Under the pieces are notes generated by a model. The model was not told the DNA's origin. It did no database searches and worked only from the letters and a program-made list of their open reading frames with translations. A program made the translations under genes and the position numbers. Positions 56,128 to 64,000 of a stretch of DNA of 64,000 bases are shown piece by piece. The DNA lies in contig OV884013.1 of NCBI GenBank assembly GCA_930367205.1, positions 90,645,333 through 90,709,332 of the forward strand, read 5' to 3'. Each line of letters opens with the position of its first letter. Position 1 is the stretch's first letter. Source of the DNA: Acanthosoma haemorrhoidale (lineage: Eukaryota > Arthropoda > Insecta > Hemiptera > Acanthosomatidae).

Positions 56128-56739
56128 AGTGTCTATCGAAATATAGTGCACACTACTACAACAAACCCAAATTCGTGGGATAAATCATAAGCAGCTTTCA
56201 GCCTTAAGCGACTTGAAAATTTTATTTAACATATTTTTCTTTTATTTATTGTTAGCAGTGGAAAAATACTATATTGAAATATATGCGTTATATTGCAGGT
56301 GGAAAAATTGCACCACTTTCAGCGCCTTTTTTATTGTAGGGCACCTAGGTCCGGTAAATATGGTAAACCAATATTTTTTCCTGATTCAGAAACATGTGTA
56401 TATTTATTCCCAATTAGAAAACTGCTGTTAACTTTTTCATCTCATTATCAAACTTTTATGCCATTTGGCAATTGGTACGCATATGCAATCGATCAAATCA
56501 AGTAGAATTGTACTAAATTTGAAAAAAATTTGCGAATCAGTATAACCTAAAATTGACATCAAACCTACAATAAACAGTCAATCCTACATTGTGTCAAATG
56601 TGAAACCTTTCAAAGATTTGTCCAAGAGGCAATCGAAGAATGATTTTCCCAAATTATTATTTATAATGTGTATATTACAACCCTTTCCACCTGCTAGCTC
56701 TTATTAAAATAAAAAATAGACTTAAAAAAATATCAACAC
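56128..56739. other. AT-rich filler, nothing recognised
   Basis: Overlapping short ORFs at 56213-56505 have no recognisable motif. Confidence 0.4.
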
Positions 56740-57100
56740 TCCAGCAATTCCAAAACAAAAGTAATTATTTCGTTCAGCCCCATCACAAATTGAGAGAGTT
56801 TTGGATTCGCCTAAATTGAACAGAATGTTAAAATGTCTATTAGAGAGAAACGAGTATAAAATGTTAAATTTGAAAGATATTAGTTTGTAGATCAGGCCTA
56901 TGTGCCAAACAGTGTTGAATGCATTTTTTATATCTAAATAATCATGCCCGTGTAAGTCTTTTTTTGTTATTAAATTCTTTACTTATGTAATTTGTAAGGT
57001 GTGCTAATTGTCTGAATTACTTCAGTTTGGCGAATTGAATTGTGTATGGGCAATGCCCCAAAGAAGTATTGACTAACGAAATCAAGCCAATATTATTATC
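56740..57100 (-). pseudogene. Old Jockey RT relic of another lineage
   Basis: In minus-strand frames: HCPYTIQFAKLK, then QLAHLTNYISKEFNN. Next come YLDIKNAFNTVWHIGLIYKL (motif A region), SFLSNRHFNILF and a decayed block where VPQG should be. This is the order of a Jockey RT (QFGF-K-ST-QQL, LDI-KAFD-VWH-GL-YKL, LSNR-F-V) but closer to other Jockey lineages than to Jk-A, B or C. Stops and shifts are frequent, so it is old. Confidence 0.65.
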
Positions 57101-57274
57101 TTTATTTTCAAAGAGATCTTATACTAATCGGGTTTGATAACTGATACAATATTTCTGTATTATTCAGAGAGTCAAATCAAGTGTGATACACCTCATAATT
57201 AAAGCATTGGTTTTGAAAAGAGTAACAAATTTAAAAATAGTCACAAATGTAAACATCCCTCTGCTCTACCCACA

Positions 57275-57332
57275 ATTCATATGTAGAATCTATATTTTGT
57301 ACATATATTAATTTTGTAACAAGAGGAAATAA
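57275..57332 (+). repeat. Copy of the Jk-B terminal 55 bp with A tail
   Basis: GTAGAATCTATATTTTGTA, then CAATTTTGTAACAAG-like text and an A-rich end. It matches 54108-54165 and is an extreme 5'-truncated insertion or a shared tail. Confidence 0.6.
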
Positions 57333-58375
57333 AAAAAAAACCCAAAAAACCGTGGTATGGAAGTTTAATTTTATATATTTTCTAATTCCCCTATCATAAT
57401 GGAGAGCGATAAACAGCTGTAATAATGACAGCTGATGCGTATAAATCGTTATATAACAACAATTTTGTACAGAAATTTCTTCTTCTTTTTTAAATTCTCT
57501 ATTACTTACGGTTATCCATCTAGGCAATGAATGATATCTAAACATAATAGCTAATAATATTCCTTGGTACATTAGTTACCATTCGCTCTTTAAATATGTT
57601 GATCAAGGTAAAATTTTATTTAAAATCACATTAATACTGTATTGAAAAAGTAAACTTTCTGTTTATTGATGTTGACTGAGAGTTGGGCCCATTACTGTCC
57701 CTTCGTCGAGTTGTGATCTTTAGGGAAAACACCCCATAATCGGATTGAACCATAATCGAAACTGCCATAAAGCTATATAGTCTATGAATTCGTTTTTTTC
57801 TAATGGAGTAAGGATTGGGAGCTGTAGCTGGGATGACTAAAAGATGGGTCTAGATAAACTGAACACACGAATTTAAAATTACCTCAGCCAATTGTCGATA
57901 GGTTATTTTTGGAATATCTTAATATTGACGATGTCTGTGAGTATGACAGACATTACATATATTTTTGTTTCCCATTTCAGTAATTAAGCAGGCTTAAAAG
58001 AAGGGTTGGAAAAATCTCAAATAGAAAAATATCGGTACATTTATAAACTTTTGTATTTGGTATTTTCCTTCTAGTTGAGCACAAGATTAGTACAATAACC
58101 TGGAATAATTGAACGTAGCAATAATAAAGTTTCATGTTTCTGCCGGAAGTCATTCATGAACTTTGTATTTTAAATTTAAACATGAAAACGTAGTCGTAGA
58201 GAAGAATAGAGTACGTTGTGAACTTTTAATCAAGATTAGAGTTCTTGAATATTTTTTTCTAAACATATATACAGGTACATTGGCTGACGTGTCCAAGATA
58301 TTTGTATTATTTTCATACAAGAATCCAATTATTCTTTTCTTTCAGTTATGGTGACTCATAGTTTGTTCCACTAAT
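57333..58375. other. AT-rich filler, nothing recognised
   Basis: No supported gene or element. Confidence 0.5.
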
Positions 58376-58990
58376 TTTTCCCCCCTTTCATAGCCCTTTT
58401 AAATTTCCAGATAATTATAGATCCTCAGGCGAATATATTTACAAATTATTTTTGTATTTCCTGTAGCGTCGCTACATTATATACAGGTTTCGTTATTTTA
58501 TAAAAATTATAAATTAATAAACAATTATAATGATACACATTATACGTGACTAGACTAAACTGACTTATAAAGGTGATGGGGCTCACCTTTTTGATCAAAC
58601 TTAAAACTAACTTACATACTAATTCTTAACCTAATTTTTGCCCGACAGTATGTGCCATCGATGCGGGAGGGGCGGTGGGGTCATATTGTTAAGCACTGGG
58701 TTGTTAGGTGCTACAACGAGTCAAAAAACGTGATGTGTCTCTGGCGGATGAACTCACCAACCGACGGCACACCAAGCAACGGGTGCAGATCAGCGTTTTT
58801 TAACCTCTCCAGAGAGGTATGTCGGACCACTTTTCGCATGATCCCATTCTGGAAATGTTGAAGACATTTGGCTGTATTGTCAGTCAAGTGGGTAAATAGC
58901 GGGGCACCGTACAGCAGAGCTGGCCGGAGGACACATTTATAGATCATCAGTTTGAGACGAAGCGACAGGTTAGGTGAAGTTAGCAGTTCC
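58376..58990 (-). mobile_element. Jk-B LINE, 5'-truncated 3' end, minus strand
   Basis: Mirror of the 10139-10745 copy. The ORF2 end (58992-58640) is followed by a 3' UTR with the hairpins AAAGGTGA/TCACCTTT at 58569-58590 and TATAATG/CATTATA at 58525-58545. It ends GGGCTATGAAAGGGGGGAAAAA near 58376. The shared endpoint beside GGGGCTATGGAGG(A)n in the other copy fixes the 3' terminus of the family. Confidence 0.9.
58640..58990 (-). pseudogene. Jk-B ORF2 C-terminal fragment, minus strand
   Basis: About 93 open codons: LSLRLKLMIYKCVLRPALLY, LTDNTAKCLQHFQNGIMRK, LLGVPSVGEFIRQRHITF and FFDSL. The next codon is TAG where 10139-10480 has CAG. A one-base loss follows, after which NPVLNNMTPPPLPHRW is still readable up to the natural TAG near 58641. 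The two Jk-B copies are very close, so both are probably fairly young. Confidence 0.85.
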
Positions 58991-61900
58991 ATAAATATTT
59001 ATCACCATATAGATATCATCATAACAGTTTGTTGGTTATATCGAGAACCTTGAATTCTTTAATGGTATTAGAAGCGTTTATGGTAAGTGTTTAGGTATTA
59101 TCATCAAAGATATTGTTTTCGAAGCTCTAAAGAAAGTACATATAGGATTTGCCCCCTTTGTCTTGGGAATCTGCTGACGAGATACACGACCAGCGAATAC
59201 TTGAAGCGTACTGTGAGTGCAACTTGAGTCTTTTCTTTCTGAGAATCTTCCTAGATGTAACAGTGATCATAAAGGACAGAATTTAAAGTACTATTTTGAA
59301 AATATCTATTTTTCATATCAACTATAATTACGATCATCAGTCTCATTGTAAAACCATTCGCTATCTTAACTACAGTTCGAGTTTCCAAGGATAATTTCCC
59401 TGTAAACCACCTGAATGGCACTAGTTCCAGTAACTGTTCCATTTAACCTGATTAACCGGCATCTCACAACTTTATCTTTATGCTTTGAGAGAACTATCGC
59501 GTTACTTCGACCATTTATCGAACGGCTGTTTCAGGACTTGACCGGTTGACGGTGACCTCGGCCAGCCGAGACGATAAGGGCCAATCACTCAACAACAATG
59601 TAGCCCAAAGGAAGGCAAGGCGGGCGACTTCAATAGCCCTGATTACGGCTGGGATTAGATTGGCTAGGATTAGACGTCCACTTGATAAACTCCCTTCGCC
59701 CTGCTATTTCAATCTTTTAAAGTAATTTTTACCTCTGGAGTTCAACTCTGGGAGGGCATTCTAAAATGTTCCTGAGTTAAACCTGTAGTAACAAAAAAAA
59801 AAATATATATCTACCAAAGTTGATTTGATGATTAGTCGTAAAAAAGTAACATTCTGATATATTTCATTTACTATCAAGTATTATGAAATAGCTTTTAAAT
59901 TTTATATGCGCTAATTTTGGGCATTACATAAGCAAGGCATGAAAGCAATCAATTATTGACCAAATTTACAGCTTTAATGAATTACATAAATGATGTCCAA
60001 TCAAGCACAAACACAGGTTACATACCTTTAATCACGCAAACATCTTTAATGTTATTATCTCCGCAATATGATAGTAAAAGTTTTTTTTTTTTAATATTCA
60101 TGAGGCTGGCTGGTTTGATATTTATTTCTGATAATATCAACACTTTGGTTGAAATTCCTTGCGAAAAGAAAGATTTGTTTATACGTTTTACTTAAATTTG
60201 AAAACGTAAGTAAATTACTACTGAAATGATAGATGAATTATCACCATATCTTATACATTGGCAATCTAAAATTAAGACCATTATTAATACTAAGCATGGG
60301 GAAAATATAATTATAATTATAAATTGAGAATAAGAGCCTTTCTTAAATAAAACAATGACAGTGGAATGCCCGATTGATGAGAGAATTCGAAAAATAAGCG
60401 TGGATTTTGAAATGAAATGAGCTGCTTACAACATTATATACCTTGTAGTAGCTAAGTGAGGTCTGATAGAACAAGTAAGAATGAACCCTTACAATTCAAG
60501 GCAAGTAAGTAATTTCATGAGAACTGCCTTTAGAATACCTTTTCATATTAAGTTGATATTTATTATTCAACCTTCACGAAGTATGGCTTCCAATAAGGAA
60601 AGTACGGGTATAAAAAGTGCTTGTGACACGAATGGTTAACTGGCATGAAAAATCTATATTCCTCAGACGAAAAAGATGCCTTCAAATATTTCTTGAAATT
60701 TAGAGAACATATGGACCTTTTCAGATATTCAGGGAGTTACGTGATCAGAAACTTTTCGTTTGCAGAACGAGTTCTCAAAGCTAATCGTCATAGACAAAAT
60801 ATTACAATCCAAATAATAATAAATAACAGCAAATGTGTTAAGTTATTTTTACAAACAGTTAAAATTTTTAGTTTAAGCAATTATTAGAATTCGAAGCATC
60901 AGATATCTTTACAATTCTACATTAATGTTTTTGTGTTTTTTTTTAAGTAGTCCGTGTCTTCTGTGAAACTTAAAAAAAAATGTTTACAATCCTCAAGTTC
61001 ATTTTTTTTTTTGGAATTATACAATTGATAATCTGTAGTGACCTAGAATCTATGCAGGTTATTACATTCATAACACAATTACTATCAATCAGATCAGTTG
61101 TCTTTTTTCAGAACTTTTTTGTTACATGCCCAATAAGACAATAAAGATTTACTATTACATTCTGAAAGTGTGATTGTACATTAATGTAATAACGTACGTG
61201 TATTTTGGTAGGAAAACTATCTGATACGGCTCGTATTATTTATTCATTAGATAAATGAATATACCCAATATGGTAATAGGCATTAGTATGCATAAACCTT
61301 TGAATGGACAGTATATTATAGATGATTACATTATATACTTATGATTATAGACCTCTGCTTCACGTGCCACGGTAATAACATTAATATACAACGCTATAAA
61401 CCAGCCACTCGGGAAGAACAATCAATTCAGTATTTCGCTATCACAATTTCAGCAGTAGATGGTCATATTATAATCTTAAGGTTAGAATCAAGTACATTTA
61501 GAATATTGTAGTGCAATCAATTATTTTAAACAGAAATAATAGTTTTGAAGTTCTATTTACTCAAATTTAAATTAGACTTGCATTCAAACAAAAAAATAAA
61601 ATTGTGAAATACTCAAACATTAATCTAAAATTTTATTTATGGCTGTTTAAATATTGGCAGGTAATACTGCTAATTGTTAAACATTTACAAGTAGCTCTTT
61701 GTATGATTTTAAGAATTCCTAAAAGTTAATTTTAATTATTAATTTCAAAAGCGCACAAAAATATGAGTAATTTTAAAATAAATATATAATTTACCCTCAC
61801 AGAAATACGGATCGTTTGATGTTGATTTCTAGGACTGTTTCTTGTAATTATTTATGTTCTGCCACCTAATCATAAGTGACTCCTTTTCTTCCAATGGTTT

Positions 61901-62687
61901 TGATATTATTAAGAAATATGTTCACATCTTTTAGTGAATTTCAATACTAACTTTAATCTTGAGATTAGATGTATGTTCTATCCTCGTAGCAATGTTTCAT
62001 CAATATCATTGCAGAACATAATCCACTATTGTGGAATTTACATCATCATATATTTTGTGAAATTTTTTAACGATTATGTAATATTATAGAATAAATACTA
62101 TTTATATAAAAGATAACACAAATATTATTAAAACATAGCATTTTGTCAATGCTGAGGGTGCACAAGTTTCTCCTGTAGGTTAAATAACATAAATCCCACC
62201 CACGCCATCGGAATCGTTGATAGTTCAAAGGCCACCGATCGCAAAAGTATCCCCTCTTAAATTATTCATATCCGCCCTGATTCGTTCCAGATTTATTAGA
62301 GATGAGAAAGCGATTTCCCAACTTATAAAATATTTATATCGTTTTTACTCGGAGGCAGCAGGTGTGCAGAGCATTGGATCGTTCTGAATTTCGAGGCTAA
62401 TGAGTTTCTATCTGTAAGTATGAGAGGGACTGCGATTCAAATATCATAGATGAAATATTAACTATGTTTTAGTGCAGTCACAAGGACACCATCCCAAAAT
62501 GGCGAAATTTATTTTGAAAACGCTCAATTGTACGGCATACATATAATCAAAAACAGAACGAATGCATAATATTTTGTACAATTTTATCTCCAAAATATAC
62601 AATTATTTATCCAGTTAGTTAAACTATTTATCTTTCTTACAGAACCCATTAGAGCGATAGATACAAAAGTTTAATGGACTGAAACTG
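58991..62687. other. AT-rich filler; GC-richer 59520-59700 unidentified
   Basis: 59520-59700 has higher GC but no readable frame or RNA fold that I recognise. The rest is AT-rich with random ORFs. Confidence 0.45.
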
Positions 62688-62698
62688 ACAATTGAAAT

Positions 62699-63182
62699 TG
62701 AAAACAACAACAACTTTATTATGATTAAATTACAATCTGCCTGATTGGGCTATAAGTAATTGTGATAAATGATCTCGTTCATGCCAATTTACAATTTTCA
62801 TTCACTCGCTCATTCATACTGTATATACAAACAGCCCAGAGGTTTCAATCAAGTCCACATGGTTGTCAAATCCCTCGCGTGCGAAGGAGAGAGCGGAGTC
62901 TTGGGAAGTCCCCCACGCTCCTACGTCAGCCGCGTCACTGGATAAGAGCCACCGAAGGCTGACCAAGAGCGCGAGAGCCCCAGACGCTCAGGACATGATT
63001 AGAGAAACTAGCCATTGCCAGGACTCCCACTGTTACTTTTTTATAGCAGATCACGAGGCCACTGCCGTTTTAATCTCCGAGGAGGATTATAGGGATGAGT
63101 GGTGCAGTGCAATGACTGTGCTAGGGAATTATAGTGGTTGGATAGGTTACTATGGAATTTTATGAGCTTGGAAGGGATGAGA
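62699..63182 (-). mobile_element. Jk-A LINE 3' end with 11-bp TSD, minus strand
   Basis: Has the last 45 or so ORF2 codons (about 63178-63042, ending WPRDLL-like and TAA), the full 3' UTR and a tail of GTT repeats after AATAAA instead of As. It is flanked by ACAATTGAAAT at 62688-62698 and 63183-63193. The hairpin GCC.../...GGC is near 62740-62752. No functional gene. Confidence 0.9.
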
Positions 63183-63193
63183 ACAATTGAAAT

Positions 63194-64000
63194 AAAACAT
63201 TTAAAAAGATATTACGTTTTCAAACATAGTAAATATTTGTCACTACCTTTCTGTAGGTATATTTGTTACCAAAAACATCTTCGGTCATAATCTTCATTAT
63301 TTTACTTATGGAAGAAATGAATTGAATATTCCACTATACAAAAAGTCGTTAGATCTCTTTCATTTTATCAAATTCCATTTACTTTAAAGTCTTTTTAAAA
63401 GGTATGACCTGCTTGTAGAGATAGTTTATCTCGTTATTTATTTGTTTAGCTATTTCTTTTGACATACTTGTCCACAGTACTCCATTATTTTAATGAAGTG
63501 TAGCAACCAGCAGATTTAACTGGCGTATAACGCAAAGGTGTCCTAAGAAAGATGCGCACAAGCCTTAAATATTTAACAACTACAAAAAAAAATTACATGA
63601 AAAAAACAATTTTTTTATTATTAAACTTTTCTTCTTGAACTACATATTAAAATGTTGATCGCTGCAATTTATACGTTACAAATCCAGGGGCGGGGAGCTA
63701 AGTGACATTGTGTTGTGATCTACTTACTTTAAACGTTTAGAGTGACATGAAGAAATTGGTCATACGATTTCATGAAAAACTATTAGAACCCACTGATACA
63801 GGAACTGTCCTCACTTGACCTACATCATAATCCCCTAAAACCTAATAAAAACTCTAATAGGAGTCGCTTCGGATAAACGGCCTATCTTTAACACAATAGT
63901 GGGTATTACAGGTAAACACTGTTTATCTTTCACACTCATGCCGTCATGTCATTCCTATTTTATATGTCGTTCACATTCGTTGCTTGTTGACTCCGTTATA
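63194..64000. other. AT-rich filler, nothing recognised
   Basis: No supported gene or element up to the right edge. Confidence 0.5.

Noticed and set aside
1..64000. A new multi-gene defence or biosynthetic system
   Set aside because: No cluster of intact co-oriented genes exists; recognisable coding sequence is almost all broken LINE and hAT debris.

Overview
This is AT-rich animal nuclear DNA, most likely from an insect. The evidence is many Jockey-clade LINE fragments, a hAT-like transposase relic, spliced-gene signals, microsatellites and almost no long ORFs. I see no bacterial, organellar or viral gene organisation and no complete host gene. The order of insect cannot be settled from the window. 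One short segment (15043-15151, minus) looks like a host exon. Everything else recognisable is mobile-element debris in AT-rich filler.

Family labels used here are mine. Jk-A has an FADD reverse transcriptase (RT), a C-terminus ending WPRDLL, a 3' UTR of about 300 nt with a GCC..GGC hairpin and an AATAAA-type end. Its copies are at 5712-6020(-), 19360-20198(-), 24506-25763(-), 36543-39490(-), 51302-51616(+) and 62699-63182(-). Jk-B has a C-terminus with PPPLPHRW and a 3' UTR with two consecutive hairpins. Its copies are at 10139-10745(+), 31006-31365(-), 34572-34800(+), 53380-54165(+), 54340-55978(+, RT core, assigned by similarity) and 58376-58990(-). Jk-C has a YADD RT, a gag with three zinc knuckles, and a 3' UTR with a GCCTAGA/TCTAGGC hairpin. 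Its copies are at 1-2160(-), 13347-14705(-), 27797-28130(+), 29345-31833(-), 45370-46029(+, gag only) and 47530-47821(-). Older relics of other Jockey lineages lie at 7380-7530(-), 23735-24493(+), 36010-36195(-) and 56740-57100(-).

Layout: 0-2.2 kb, Jk-C element with the endonuclease deleted; 2.2-10 kb, filler with a large imperfect inverted repeat (3.37-4.12 kb) and small relics; 10-15 kb, Jk-B and Jk-C 3' halves and a 42-bp minisatellite; 15 kb, the exon candidate; 18-26 kb, nested Jk-A copies, a dispersed 3'-UTR-like repeat (X) and long direct repeats; 27-32 kb, Jk-C with a Jk-B copy inserted in it; 33 kb, a tRNA-like Pol III unit; 36.5-39.5 kb, the longest Jk-A copy; 39.6-40.7 kb, a degenerate repeat array; 44-46 kb, hAT relic followed by Jk-C gag; 51-58 kb, a cluster of Jk-B RT pieces flanked by 146-bp direct repeats; 58-64 kb, Jk-B and Jk-A 3' ends in filler.

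None of the elements looks autonomous. The most informative signals are the conserved 3'-UTR hairpins in three LINE families, repeated internal loss of the endonuclease domain, an insertion whose empty site is preserved in sister repeats, and several unusually long direct repeats around or near insertions. I found no convincing new multi-gene system.
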